Shown: positions 50,997 through 60,070, counted from the first letter of the stretch. The stretch: DNA of 64,000 bases from Pseudomonas sp. GD03944 (GCF_029839275.1 NZ_JAOCAH010000006.1:1-64000); one strand, 5' to 3'. Translations and numbers: made by a program. Notes: generated by a model not told the origin, from the letters alone.

Positions 50997-51033
50997 CATA
51001 TGCAAATAATTTTTCAGTATTTTATTGCATATG
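50997..51033 (+). promoter_or_regulatory. AT-rich dyad upstream of the cystine transporter
   Basis: CATATGCAA and TTGCATATG, 9-base perfect inverted arms separated by 19 AT-rich bases, lie 52 bases before the binding-protein start. Suggests an operator for a sulfur regulator such as CysB-type or Lrp/AsnC-type proteins; the regulator cannot be named from sequence. Confidence 0.5.
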
Positions 51034-51085
51034 AAAAACTCCCTAGAGTGGCGCCACTTTTCCCTGCACCTGTGAGGATCACCCT

Positions 51086-51883
51086 ATGTTTCTATCTAAA
51101 CTGCGTCGCCAGTTGGTGACAGCGGGCGTTGGCCTGGTTCTTCTCAGCGGCGTCGCCGTACAGAGCCACGCGGCCGATCTGCTGCAAGACATTCAGCAAC
51201 GCGGCGCCATCAAGGTTGGCCTGGAAGGCACCTACCCACCGTTCAACTTCCAGGACGAAAGCGGCAAGCTCTCCGGCTTCGAAGTGGAACTGGCGCAAGC
51301 GCTGGCCAAGGAGTTGGGCGTCAAGGCCGAGTTCCAGCCGACCAAGTGGGACGGCATCCTCGCCGCCCTGGAATCCAAGCGCCTGGACGTGGTGATCAAC
51401 CAGGTGACCATCTCCGATGAGCGCAAGAAGAAATACGACTTCTCCACCCCGTACACCGTCTCCGGCATCCAGGCGCTGACTCGCAAGGCCGATGGCGACA
51501 GCATCAAGAGCGCGAACGACCTGGCTGGCAAGAAAGTCGGCGTCGGCCTGGGCACCAACTACGAGCAGTGGCTCAAGGAAAATGTGCCGCAAGCGGACAT
51601 TCGCACCTACGACGATGATCCGACCAAGTTCCAGGACCTCAATGTCGGCCGCATCGACGTGATCCTGGTGGATCGCCTCGCCGCCTTCGAAATGGTCGAG
51701 AAAACCGGTGGCCGCCTGGCCGTTGCCGGCGATGCCTTCTCCCGTCAGGAAGCCGGTGTCGCGCTGCGCAAGGGCAATCCCGAATTGCTCGCCGCCATCG
51801 ACAAGGCGCTGGCCAAGCTGAGTGCCGACGGCACCCTCAAGCAACTGTCCGAGAAATGGTTCAAGGCTGACGTCACCCGATGA
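51086..51883 (+). CDS. tcyJ: Cystine ABC transporter, substrate-binding protein
   Basis: 265-residue periplasmic solute-binding protein family 3. Signal peptide (AGVGLVLLSGVAVQSHA, cleaved before ADLLQ) and the family pattern IKVGLEGTYPPFNFQD, GFEVELAQALAKELG, DVVINQVTISDERKKKYDFS. The FliY-like GTYPPF start fits cystine binders. Stop overlaps the permease start (ATGA). Delivers cystine to the permease. Confidence 0.93.
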   Translation: MFLSKLRRQLVTAGVGLVLLSGVAVQSHAADLLQDIQQRGAIKVGLEGTYPPFNFQDESGKLSGFEVELAQALAKELGVKAEFQPTKWDGILAALESKRLDVVINQVTISDERKKKYDFSTPYTVSGIQALTRKADGDSIKSANDLAGKKVGVGLGTNYEQWLKENVPQADIRTYDDDPTKFQDLNVGRIDVILVDRLAAFEMVEKTGGRLAVAGDAFSRQEAGVALRKGNPELLAAIDKALAKLSADGTLKQLSEKWFKADVTR

Positions 51884-52548
51884 TCGAGTCCGCCCTGCAG
51901 CTGGCCATGGAGTCCGCGCCCTTTCTCCTCAAGGGCGCCTACTACACGGTCGTACTCAGCCTGGGCGGCATGTTCTTCGGCCTGCTCCTGGGCTTCGGCC
52001 TTGCCGTCGGACGCCTGTACGGGCCAGCACCGCTGCGCTGGCTGACCCGCCTCTACGTGTCGTTCTTTCGCGGCACGCCGCTGCTGGTGCAGCTGTTCCT
52101 GATCTACTACGGCCTGCCGCAGCTGGGCATCCAGCTCGAGCCGCTGCCGGCCGCGCTGATCGGCTTCTCGCTGAACATGGCGGCCTACACCTCGGAGATT
52201 CTTCGGGCCGCGATCGCGTCCATCGACCGGGGCCAGTGGGAGGCCGCCGCCAGCATCGGCATGAGCAAGAGCCAGACGCTGTACCGGGCGATCCTGCCCC
52301 AGGCAGCACGCACTGCCCTGCCGCCCCTGGGCAACAGCTTCATTTCACTGGTCAAGGACACCGCCCTGGCCGCCACCATCCAGGTGCCGGAGCTGTTCCG
52401 CCAGGCGCAGCTGATCACCGCGCGCACCTTCGAAATTTTCACCATGTACCTGGCCGCCGCGCTGATCTACTGGGCGCTGGCGAGCATCCTGGCGCACTTT
52501 CAGGCGCGCCTGGAAGCCAGGGTCAACCGGCACGAGCAGGACACCTGA
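51880..52548 (+). CDS. tcyL: Cystine ABC transporter, permease
   Basis: 222-residue inner-membrane permease with about five helices and the EAA loop GQWEAAASIGMSKSQTLYRAILPQA that contacts the ATPase. YecS-like. Translation coupled on both sides (ATGA and TGATG). Confidence 0.94.
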   Translation: MIESALQLAMESAPFLLKGAYYTVVLSLGGMFFGLLLGFGLAVGRLYGPAPLRWLTRLYVSFFRGTPLLVQLFLIYYGLPQLGIQLEPLPAALIGFSLNMAAYTSEILRAAIASIDRGQWEAAASIGMSKSQTLYRAILPQAARTALPPLGNSFISLVKDTALAATIQVPELFRQAQLITARTFEIFTMYLAAALIYWALASILAHFQARLEARVNRHEQDT

Positions 52549-53309
52549 TGATTTCCGTGCGCAATCTGCGAAAAGCCTTTGGCGACAACGACGTGCTCAA
52601 GGGTATCGACCTGGAAGTGGCGGCCGGCGAAGTGGTCGCCATCATCGGCCCCAGCGGCTCGGGCAAGACCACCCTGCTGCGCTGCCTGAACCTGCTGGAG
52701 CAGCCCAGCGGCGGGCAGATCACCATTGGTGACATCCATATCGATGCCGACCGGCCGCTGAAGGGTCAGCAGAAGCTGATCCGCCAGTTGCGTCAGCATG
52801 CCGGCTTCGTGTTCCAGAACTTTAACCTGTTCCCCCATCGCACGGCGCTGGAAAACGTCATCGAAGGCCCGGTGCAGGTGAAGAAGGAGCCCCGCGAGGA
52901 GGCACTGGCCCATGGCCGCGCCCTGCTCGCCAAGGTCGGTCTGAGCGGCAAGGAAGACGCCTACCCCAAACGGCTGTCCGGCGGTCAGCAGCAGCGCGTG
53001 GCCATCGCCCGCGCGCTGGCCATGCGGCCGCAGGTGATCCTGTTCGATGAGCCCACCTCGGCGCTGGACCCGGAGCTGGTCGGCGAGGTGCTCAGCACCA
53101 TCCGCGGCCTGGCCGAAGAAAAACGCACCATGGTCATCGTCACTCACGAAATGAGCTTCGCCCGTGACGTGGCCAACCGTGCGGTGTTCATCAACAAGGG
53201 CGTGATCGTCGAACAGGGCGATGCCAAGCAGCTGTTCGAAAACCCGCAGGAACCGCGCACCCGCCAGTTCCTCAGCAAGTTCCTCGGCACCGAGATCCTC
53301 GACCGCTAA
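52548..53309 (+). CDS. tcyN: Cystine ABC transporter, ATP-binding protein
   Basis: 253-residue ATPase: Walker A GPSGSGKTTLL, Q-loop FVFQNFNLFPH, signature LSGGQQQRVAIA, Walker B VILFDEPTSALD, H-loop VTHEM. YecC-like. Ends the operon; a GC hairpin follows. Confidence 0.95.
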   Translation: MISVRNLRKAFGDNDVLKGIDLEVAAGEVVAIIGPSGSGKTTLLRCLNLLEQPSGGQITIGDIHIDADRPLKGQQKLIRQLRQHAGFVFQNFNLFPHRTALENVIEGPVQVKKEPREEALAHGRALLAKVGLSGKEDAYPKRLSGGQQQRVAIARALAMRPQVILFDEPTSALDPELVGEVLSTIRGLAEEKRTMVIVTHEMSFARDVANRAVFINKGVIVEQGDAKQLFENPQEPRTRQFLSKFLGTEILDR

Positions 53310-53364
53310 GCGAAGCAGGCCAGCCCTCGGGATAAAAAGCCCGCCGCGGGGGTCACACCCTTGA

Positions 53365-53396
53365 AGGCAAGCGAACCGGCCTGTCGGTTCGCGCCT
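53365..53396 (+). other. Structured hairpin between the cystine operon and a small-protein gene
   Basis: AGGC-AA-GCGAACCG-GCCTGT-CGGTTCGC-GCCT forms an 8-base stem extended by 4 more pairs. No T-tract; could be the operon's stop hairpin or part of the leader of the next gene. Confidence 0.4.
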
Positions 53397-53473
53397 GACA
53401 AGGGAAGGTCCTCTGGCCCTAAGCCGCCATGAACCACCTGCCCTGTTCTGCTTCTGTCGAAAGGGATAAGACG

Positions 53474-53767
53474 ATGGTTACTCACGTTACTCACTACAAA
53501 ACCGACGGACACCTGGCCTGCGGCCGCCAGGGCGACACGCTGGCCTCCAGCAAAGAACTGAACCGCGTGAAATGCCGCAACTGCCGCAACACCGAGGTGT
53601 ACAAGGAAGCCCGCCGCGTGGCGCGCAACGCCTCGCGCCGTGCGGCACGTCGTGCCAAAGCCAACAGCGGCGCCAACAGCTGGCGCACCGAGTGGCAACA
53701 GCGTCTGACCGACCTGCCCAGCTCCAGCCGCCTGCCCCGCGGCTTCGCCGACCAGCCCCACGTGTGA
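53474..53767 (+). CDS. Small basic Cys-containing hypothetical protein
   Basis: 97-residue protein. Residues 8-40 (HYKTDGHLACGRQG ... VKCRNC) give C16 and C34-x2-C37, a partial zinc-ribbon-like set, followed by a strongly basic helix (EARRVARNASRRAARRAKA) that could bind nucleic acid. Function unknown. The ATG at 53474 is preferred over an upstream one because AAGGGATAAG precedes it. Confidence 0.72.
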   Translation: MVTHVTHYKTDGHLACGRQGDTLASSKELNRVKCRNCRNTEVYKEARRVARNASRRAARRAKANSGANSWRTEWQQRLTDLPSSSRLPRGFADQPHV

Positions 53768-53778
53768 CGGCCGAGCGA

Positions 53779-53815
53779 TAAAAAACCCGGTACCGCTTGC
53801 AGGCGGTACCGGGTT
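53779..53815 (-). terminator. Terminator of the TRIC channel gene
   Basis: AACCCGGTACCGC / GCGGTACCGGGTT, 13-base perfect stem, 6-base loop, then TTTTAT on the minus strand. Twenty bases beyond the channel gene's stop. Confidence 0.85.
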
Positions 53816-53834
53816 GGATGCAACAGGCCTGGCG

Positions 53835-54458
53835 TCAGTCCCGGTCCAGCAGATGGAACTGCGGCAACGCGAACCGCCAGTGGATCGCCGCCAGGCGAAT
53901 CAGCAGCACCGTGAGCATGGCCACGCCGGTGTCCAGCCAGTGCGGCGTATCGAGGATGCGCAGCCCGATGAACACCAGGGCGCCGGCGATACAGGCAGTG
54001 GCATAGATTTCCTTCTTGAAGATCAGCGGGATCTCGTTGCAGATCACGTCCCGCATGACCCCGCCCGCAACACCCGTCATCACCCCCATGATCACCGCCG
54101 TGCTGTAGGGCACGTTGTGCTGCAGCGCCACTTCGGTGCCGATCACGGTGAATACCGCCAGGCCGAAGGCGTCGGCGATCAACAGGCCCTTCTCGTGGAT
54201 CGGCCGGGTCAGGCGCACCCAGATCACGGTCCCCACGGCCGCCAGCGACGCCACGACGATATAGGTGTCGTCGCGGATCCAGCTGACCGGGTGGTTGTCC
54301 AGAATCAGGTCACGCAGGGTGCCGCCGCCCAGGGCAGTCACGACAGCGATCACCAGCACGCCGAACAGGTCCATGGATTTGCGCCCGGCCATCAAGGCGC
54401 CGGTGATGGCGAACACCGCCACCCCGAACAGGTCGGCCAGGTAGAAGAGTTGTGCCAT
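53835..54458 (-). CDS. Trimeric intracellular cation (TRIC) channel family protein
   Basis: 207-residue UPF0126/YadS-like membrane protein with seven hydrophobic segments in two inverted halves. Each half has the glycine-rich kink motif GGGTLRDL and GGVMRDV. Prokaryotic TRIC homologues conduct potassium or sodium; some resemble glycine-related YicG. Physiological role here unknown. Eight bases after gor, same strand, likely one unit. Confidence 0.9.
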   Translation of the reverse strand: MAQLFYLADLFGVAVFAITGALMAGRKSMDLFGVLVIAVVTALGGGTLRDLILDNHPVSWIRDDTYIVVASLAAVGTVIWVRLTRPIHEKGLLIADAFGLAVFTVIGTEVALQHNVPYSTAVIMGVMTGVAGGVMRDVICNEIPLIFKKEIYATACIAGALVFIGLRILDTPHWLDTGVAMLTVLLIRLAAIHWRFALPQFHLLDRD

Positions 54459-54465
54459 GCCTGCC

Positions 54466-55824
54466 TCAGCCGCCCACCGGGGTACGCATGGTCACGAACT
54501 CTTCGGCGGCGGTCGGGTGCACGCCGATGGTTTCGTCGAACACCTGCTTGGTCGCCCCGGCCTTCAGCGCCACGGCCAGACCCTGGACGATCTCGCCGGC
54601 ATCCGGGCCAACCATGTGGCAGCCGAGCACGCGATCGGTCTTGGCATCCACCACCAGCTTCATCAGGGTGCGTTCCTGGCAGTCGGTCAGGGTCAGCTTC
54701 ATCGGGCGGAAGCGACTCTCGTAGCAGGTCACCGCGTAGCCCTCTTCCCGGGCCTGCTCTTCGGTGAGGCCCACGGTGCCGATATTGGGCAGGCTGAACA
54801 CCGCGGTCGGGATGTTCTGGTAATCGACCTTGCGGTAGGCGTCAGGCTGGAACAGGCGACGCGCCACGGCCATGCCTTCGGCCAGCGCCACGGGGGTCAG
54901 CTGCACGCGGCCGATGACGTCGCCGATGGCGAGAATCGACGGCACGCTGGTCTGGTACAGGTCATCGACTTCGATGTAGCCGCGCTTGTCGAGGCGCACC
55001 TCGGTGTTTTCCAGGCCCAGGTTGTCCAGCATCGGCCGGCGGCCGGTGGCGTAGAACACGCAGTCGGTTTCCAGCACGCGGCCGTCCTTGAGGGTGGCCT
55101 GCAGGCTGCCGTCGGCCTGCTTGTCGATGCGGGCGATGTCGCTGTTGAACTGCAGGTCGAGGCCGCGCTTGGTCAGCTCGTCGCGCAAATGGGTGCGCAC
55201 CGCGCCGTCGAAGCCCCGCAGGAACAGCTCCTTGCGGTACAGCAGCGAGGTATCCGCGCCCAGGCCGTGGAAGATCGAGGCGAACTCCACGGCGATGTAG
55301 CCGCCGCCCACCACCAGCACGCGCTTGGGCAGTTGCTTCAGGAAGAAGGCTTCGTTGGAGCCGATGGCGTGTTCGCTGCCCGGAATGTCCGGGATGTGCG
55401 GCCAGCCGCCGGTGGCCAGGAGGATGTGCTTGGCGGTGTAGCGCTTGCCGTCCATTTCCACGGTGTGATCATCGGTTAGGCGCGCATGGCCTTCGAGCAG
55501 CGTCACCCCACTGTTGACCAGCAGGTTGCGGTAGATGCCATTGAGGCGCTCGATTTCGCGGTTCTTGTTGGCGATCAGGGTCGGCCAGTCGAACGCGGCG
55601 TCGCCCAGGCTCCAGCCAAAGCCCTTGGCCTGTTCGAAGTCTTCGGCAAAATGGGCGCCGTAGACCAGCAGCTTCTTCGGCACGCAGCCGACGTTGACGC
55701 AGGTGCCGCCCAGGTAGCGGCTTTCGGCGACAGCCACCCGCGCGCCATAGCCCGCGGCAAAGCGCGCGGCCCGTACGCCGCCGGAACCGGCGCCGATTAC
55801 AAACAGATCGAAGTCATAGGTCAT
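54466..55824 (-). CDS. gor: Glutathione reductase
   Basis: 452-residue FAD enzyme reducing oxidised glutathione with NADPH. FAD loop [10 protein letters not shown], redox disulfide [18 protein letters not shown] loop [10 protein letters not shown] with downstream arginines ([11 protein letters not shown]), and C-terminal HPTAAEE with the active His-Glu. Start 55824 gives the standard N terminus [11 protein letters not shown]. Upstream ribosome site is GGGAGACTGACC. Divergent from the glyoxalase-like gene. Confidence 0.96.
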   Translation of the reverse strand: MTYDFDLFVIGAGSGGVRAARFAAGYGARVAVAESRYLGGTCVNVGCVPKKLLVYGAHFAEDFEQAKGFGWSLGDAAFDWPTLIANKNREIERLNGIYRNLLVNSGVTLLEGHARLTDDHTVEMDGKRYTAKHILLATGGWPHIPDIPGSEHAIGSNEAFFLKQLPKRVLVVGGGYIAVEFASIFHGLGADTSLLYRKELFLRGFDGAVRTHLRDELTKRGLDLQFNSDIARIDKQADGSLQATLKDGRVLETDCVFYATGRRPMLDNLGLENTEVRLDKRGYIEVDDLYQTSVPSILAIGDVIGRVQLTPVALAEGMAVARRLFQPDAYRKVDYQNIPTAVFSLPNIGTVGLTEEQAREEGYAVTCYESRFRPMKLTLTDCQERTLMKLVVDAKTDRVLGCHMVGPDAGEIVQGLAVALKAGATKQVFDETIGVHPTAAEEFVTMRTPVGG

Positions 55825-55918
55825 GGTCAGTCTCCCGAAGCAGACGGCAAGCATACCCCAGCGCGACTCGCTGCGGTGCCAGGGCCTAGACTCGAAGGCA
55901 GACAAGAGGAGAACCGTC

Positions 55919-56341
55919 ATGTCCCCTACCCTGACCCACCTGGCGCTGCACGTTCCGGACCTGGATGCCTGCGTGGCGTTCTACCAGACGTTCTGCGGCA
56001 TGCAGGTCATCCACGAGCGCGCCGGCAAAGGCTCGCGTATCGTCTGGATGGCCGAGCCCGGCCAGGAGCACCGCTTCATCTTCGTGATCATGCCCGGCGG
56101 CACGCCCCGCAACCTGGCCGCGGACGACTACAGCCACTTCGGCTTCGCCCTGCCCAGCCGCGAGGCGGTCGACGCCCTGGCCGCCAAGGCCCAGGCCCAC
56201 GGCTGCCTGGTCTGGGCGCCGCGGGATGAGCCGTACCCGGTCGGCTATTACTGCGGCCTGCGTGACCCGGCCGGTCACTACGTGGAGTTCAGCTACGGCC
56301 AGCCCCTCGGCCCGGGCGCCGAGGCGTTACCCACCCCCTGA
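55919..56341 (+). CDS. Glyoxalase/VOC-family protein
   Basis: 140-residue vicinal-oxygen-chelate protein with paired beta-alpha-beta modules. [19 protein letters not shown] opens the fold and a C-terminal DPAGHYVEF gives a metal-ligand Glu; H8 and H-x in HFGFA are other candidate ligands. Could be a glyoxalase, dioxygenase or resistance protein; substrate unknown. ATG 55919 with AGAGGAGAACC. Confidence 0.87.
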   Translation: MSPTLTHLALHVPDLDACVAFYQTFCGMQVIHERAGKGSRIVWMAEPGQEHRFIFVIMPGGTPRNLAADDYSHFGFALPSREAVDALAAKAQAHGCLVWAPRDEPYPVGYYCGLRDPAGHYVEFSYGQPLGPGAEALPTP

Positions 56342-56344
56342 AAA

Positions 56345-56372
56345 CAGAAAGCCACCCGAAGGTGGCTTTCTG
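56345..56372. terminator. Convergent terminator, glyoxalase-like gene and galU
   Basis: CAGAAAGCCACC-CGAA-GGTGGCTTTCTG, perfect 12-base stem with tetraloop; TTTT follows on the minus strand. Confidence 0.85.
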
Positions 56373-56391
56373 CACAACTGACGCAGCCCGA

Positions 56392-57231
56392 TCAGTAGGC
56401 CTTGCCGGTCTTGTAGAGGTTTTCGAAGCAGAAGTTGGTTGCCTCGATGTAACCCTCGGCACCACCGCAGTCGAAACGCTGGCCCTTGAACTTGTAGGCC
56501 AGCACGCAGCCTTCCTGGGCCTGTTTCATCAGCGCGTCGGTGATCTGGATCTCGCCACCCTTGCCCGGCTCGGTGCGCTCGATCAGGTCGAAGATGTCCG
56601 GGGTGAGGATGTAGCGACCGATGATCGCCAGGTTCGAGGGCGCGTCTTCCGGCTTCGGCTTCTCGACCATGCTGTTCACGCGGTAGATGTCGTCGCGGAT
56701 CATCTCGCCCGAGATCACCCCGTACTTGTGGGTCTCCTCCGGCGGCACTTCCTGGATGGCCACGATCGAGCAGCGGAACTGGTTGTACAGCTTGACCATC
56801 TGCGCCAGCACACCGTCGCCTTCCAGGTTCAGGCACAGGTCGTCCGCCAGGACCACGGCGAACGGCTCGTCACCGATCAGCGGGCGACCACTGAGGATGG
56901 CGTGGCCCAGGCCTTTCATTTCCACCTGGCGGGTGTAGGAGAAGCTGCACTCGTCGATCAGGCGACGGATGCCCACCAGGTACTTTTCCTTGTCGGTATC
57001 GCGAATCTGGTGCTCCAGCTCATAGCTGATATCGAAATGGTCTTCCAGGGCGCGTTTGCCGCGACCGGTGACAATGGCGATTTGCGTCAGCCCTGCCGAC
57101 AGCGCCTCTTCGACGCCGTACTGGATAAGCGGCTTGTTCACCACCGGCAACATTTCCTTGGGCATGGCCTTGGTTGCGGGGAGGAAGCGTGTGCCGTAGC
57201 CGGCAGCCGGGAACAAGCATTTTTTAATCAT
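56392..57231 (-). CDS. galU: UTP-glucose-1-phosphate uridylyltransferase
   Basis: 279-residue enzyme making UDP-glucose; PAAGYGTRFLPATK at 8-21, ADDLCLNLEGDG in the nucleotide site. Core housekeeping copy, judged from its pairing with ugd 39 bases upstream in transcription. Near-identical over its length to the paralogue at 29866-30783 but without the tail. Confidence 0.96.
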   Translation of the reverse strand: MIKKCLFPAAGYGTRFLPATKAMPKEMLPVVNKPLIQYGVEEALSAGLTQIAIVTGRGKRALEDHFDISYELEHQIRDTDKEKYLVGIRRLIDECSFSYTRQVEMKGLGHAILSGRPLIGDEPFAVVLADDLCLNLEGDGVLAQMVKLYNQFRCSIVAIQEVPPEETHKYGVISGEMIRDDIYRVNSMVEKPKPEDAPSNLAIIGRYILTPDIFDLIERTEPGKGGEIQITDALMKQAQEGCVLAYKFKGQRFDCGGAEGYIEATNFCFENLYKTGKAY

Positions 57232-57270
57232 GATACTCCTTACCGAAGGGACGAAAACCGGCTCAGTCTA

Positions 57271-58632
57271 TCAGGCGGCACTGGCCTTACAATGCCCCAC
57301 CGCAGGCCGACCGATGCCGCGGTACAAAAAGCCCTGCTCGGCCAGTTGTCCGGCATCGTAGATGTTGCGCCCGTCGAACAGCACCGGCATGCGCATCAGC
57401 CCGCGGATGCGCATGAAATCGGGCTGGCGGAACTGTTTCCATTCGGTCACCAGCACCAGCGCATCGGCCCCCTCGACCACGCTGTAGGGGGATTCGCTCA
57501 GGCGCAATTGGCCGCTTTCCACGGCTGCCGCGTAGCGCTTCGCCACCGCCGCCGTGGCCACCGGGTCGCAGGCCTGGACGGTCACCCCGGCGGCCAGCAG
57601 TGCATCGATCAGCACCAGGCTGGGAGCCTCGCGCAGGTCGTCGGTGCCCGGCTTGAACGCCAGGCCCCAGATCGCCACCACGCGGTTGTGCAGAAAGCCA
57701 CCGAAGTGTTCGCGCAGGGCCTGGAACAGCAGGGTCTTCTGCAGCGCGTTGCGCGCTTCGACGGCACGCAGGATGCTGGGCTCGATGCCTTCCTGCTCGG
57801 CGCTGCGGATCAGCGCCCGCACATCCTTGGGAAAGCACGAGCCGCCATAGCCGCAGCCGGCATAGATGAAGTGCGTGCCGATGCGCTTGTCGCTGCCGAT
57901 GCCCCGGCGCACCTCCTCGATATCGACGTCCAGCCGGGCGCACAGCCCGGCCATCTCGTTCATGAAGGAAATCTTGGTGGCCAGGAAGGCGTTCGCCGCG
58001 TACTTGGTGAACTCGGCGGCCCGCACGCCCATGCTCAGCAACCGCTCGTGGTTGCGCAGGAATGGCGCGTACAGCCGGCGCAGCACGGCACTGCCGTCTG
58101 CCTCGTCGCACCCGATGATGACCCGGTCCGGGCGCATGAAATCGTCGATGGCCGAGCCTTCCTTGAGAAACTCCGGGTTGCTCGCCACCTGGATACTGAA
58201 ACGCTTGCCGCGCTTGGCCAGGCGCGCGTTGATGCGCTGTGCAACGCGTTCGGCGGTGCCCACCGGCACGGTGGACTTGTCGACCACCAGGCACGGCTGG
58301 GTCAGGTGCTCGCCCAGCTCGTCCGCCACCGCCAGCACGTGGCTGAGGTCGGCCGAACCGTCCTCGCCACTGGGGGTGCCGACAGCGATGAAGATGACCT
58401 CGGCCTGGTCGATGCCTTCATGCAGATGCGGGGTGAAGCTCAGTTGCTCGCTGGCCAGGTGAGCCTTGAGCATGGGTTCGAGGCCGGGCTCGTAGATCGG
58501 GCTCTCGCCTCGCCGCAGGCGGGCCACACGGAACGCATCGCGTTCGACGCACACCACACGGTTGCCCATTTCGGCGAAACAGGCCGCCGACACCAACCCC
58601 ACATAGCCTGCTCCGATCACGCAGATTCGCAT
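57271..58632 (-). CDS. ugd: UDP-glucose 6-dehydrogenase
   Basis: 453-residue enzyme oxidising UDP-glucose to UDP-glucuronate. NAD loop GAGYVGLVSAA at 7-17, catalytic Cys in GCGYGGSCFPKD near residue 265. Start 58632 chosen for the standard MRICVIGAGYVG; an upstream reading from 58737 has no support. With galU it supplies precursors for surface polysaccharides. The ribosome site GGAGATGCGGCG overlaps a short spacer. Confidence 0.95.
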   Translation of the reverse strand: MRICVIGAGYVGLVSAACFAEMGNRVVCVERDAFRVARLRRGESPIYEPGLEPMLKAHLASEQLSFTPHLHEGIDQAEVIFIAVGTPSGEDGSADLSHVLAVADELGEHLTQPCLVVDKSTVPVGTAERVAQRINARLAKRGKRFSIQVASNPEFLKEGSAIDDFMRPDRVIIGCDEADGSAVLRRLYAPFLRNHERLLSMGVRAAEFTKYAANAFLATKISFMNEMAGLCARLDVDIEEVRRGIGSDKRIGTHFIYAGCGYGGSCFPKDVRALIRSAEQEGIEPSILRAVEARNALQKTLLFQALREHFGGFLHNRVVAIWGLAFKPGTDDLREAPSLVLIDALLAAGVTVQACDPVATAAVAKRYAAAVESGQLRLSESPYSVVEGADALVLVTEWKQFRQPDFMRIRGLMRMPVLFDGRNIYDAGQLAEQGFLYRGIGRPAVGHCKASAA

Positions 58633-58737
58633 CGCCGCATCTCCAGATGAGTTGCAGCGATTGCAGCCAATCGCAGTGGCAGGCGTATGACGAAGCCGCG
58701 ACAGTCCCGTGACAAGGGACCAACGCGTGGGCGCCAC

Positions 58738-59643
58738 TCAGGCCGGCGGCTCGTGTCTCGTCCAGGTGTTGCCGTCGAAACTCAGCACGCAGTCGTCCCC
58801 GACGTTCCACAGCGCCTGTTCACAGGCATGCAACCTGAAGAACGCCTGCGAGCCGCTGACACCCGGAGAAACTGCCGTCAGCGCCTCGCCGTCCCAGCAG
58901 AAAAGCCGGTTCTGTGCGGCGGCGTACAGCTTGCCGTCAAACCAGGCCAGCGACTCGATGCTGTCTGCCGGCCCCGCTCCCTCGATGGACTGCCATCCCC
59001 TGTTCGCCGACCCACGCAGCAGCGTGCCCGCCACCCCACCGATGTAGACCTGCCCGTTCGGCGCACAGCAGACGTCGTTCAGCAGCCAGCCGGTCGGGCT
59101 GTGCAGTGCCTGCCAGCGGCTGCCGTCCCAGTGCGAAATCTGGCCACCCATGCCAACCGCGTAGAGATCGTCGTCGGCAAATCCATCCAGGGCCCGCAGC
59201 ATGCGGTCCACCTGGCCGCTCAACGGCCTGAACAGGCCCTGATCGTGATCGACCCAGGTATCGCCCTGGCGGCGCAGCAATTGCCCTTGGGTGCCGCAGG
59301 CGTACAGCGAACCGGCAATGCTGCGAAGCCCCAGGAAGTAGCCCGCCTTGCTGCGCAGCTGGCTGTCGAATGGCGACCCACCGCGAGGATGCTCGCGCAG
59401 CAGGCCCCGGCGCCCGAGAAAGCACAGGGTGGCGGGACACTCGCCCAGGCCCGGTATCAGCGCCGTGGCGTGCACGATGTCATCGAGGTCGTACAGATGA
59501 AACCACTGGCCGTCGTGGATCATCGACACCCGGGTGATGCTCGGCTCATGGCCTTCGCCGTAGAGAAAACCACCCAGCACGGCATCCTGGTTCGAGAGGC
59601 CGATGACGGTGGTGTAGTAAAGGGCGTGCGCAGGCCTGTCCAT
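58738..59643 (-). CDS. Hypothetical beta-propeller-like protein
   Basis: 301-residue soluble protein of short strand repeats such as DLYAVGMGGQISHWDGSRW, QVYIGGVAGTLLRGSANRGW and KLYAAAQNRLFCWDGEAL, each about 40 residues. This is the blade pattern of a WD40- or YCF48-like propeller (roughly six blades). No signal peptide or catalytic site is seen. Function unknown; alone between ugd and a non-coding stretch. Confidence 0.75.
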   Translation of the reverse strand: MDRPAHALYYTTVIGLSNQDAVLGGFLYGEGHEPSITRVSMIHDGQWFHLYDLDDIVHATALIPGLGECPATLCFLGRRGLLREHPRGGSPFDSQLRSKAGYFLGLRSIAGSLYACGTQGQLLRRQGDTWVDHDQGLFRPLSGQVDRMLRALDGFADDDLYAVGMGGQISHWDGSRWQALHSPTGWLLNDVCCAPNGQVYIGGVAGTLLRGSANRGWQSIEGAGPADSIESLAWFDGKLYAAAQNRLFCWDGEALTAVSPGVSGSQAFFRLHACEQALWNVGDDCVLSFDGNTWTRHEPPA

Positions 59644-59805
59644 GGCGATTTCCTGGGTTGACGAGGCCTGCAGGCGACCTCGAGCGGGTGGCGGCACACG
59701 ATGCTACGTGATCGCGCTCGCCGATACCGTGATGCCGGTAGCCAACGGCCGCCACGCCGTTTCTCCACTGACAGGAAATTCACGCAAAGCGTCTAGAATG
59801 GCCAT

Positions 59806-59955
59806 TGCAGCGCGTCGACCCGATGAAAATAATGCGAACACAGCGCCCTTTCCATTGCCCGGTGTCACAGACCTGTCGTGTTGGCTGTGGAATACTCCCG
59901 CCCGGCAAAAGGAACTGCCCCCCAAGAAATAGCCCGCTCCGTGCGGGCTTTTTTC
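59806..59955 (+). ncRNA. Candidate small RNA
   Basis: About 150 nt between TAGAAT (59794-59799, a good -10 although the CTGACA -35 is 20 bases away) and the terminator AGCCCGC-TCCGT-GCGGGCT-TTTTT. No plus-strand gene ends here, so the terminator has no other obvious client. The interior has an AAAATAATG stretch and one AAGGAA. Not matched to any RNA family I know. Low certainty. Confidence 0.3.
59931..59955 (+). terminator. Orphan intrinsic terminator
   Basis: AGCCCGC / GCGGGCT stem of 7, TCCGT loop, then six Ts counting the stem end. Strong on the plus strand only. Confidence 0.85.
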
Positions 59956-60070
59956 TGCCTGCGGTTTGCCTGCCGGCACTCGATATCGCACTCAAAAAAG
60001 CGATAGCACTTCGCCAAGATCGTTATGCTGCACCGCCAGACGCGCACACCACCAGCAGGGAGCACTCCAC

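Larger units (their letters stand above)
59644..60070. other. 427-base gap with an orphan terminator
   Basis: No convincing protein gene. It contains a TAGAAT element at 59794-59799, an intrinsic terminator at 59931-59955 on the plus strand and, downstream, an ATCGC / GCGAT inverted pair near 59984-60005 before the GIY-YIG-like gene. See the small-RNA candidate. Confidence 0.6.
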
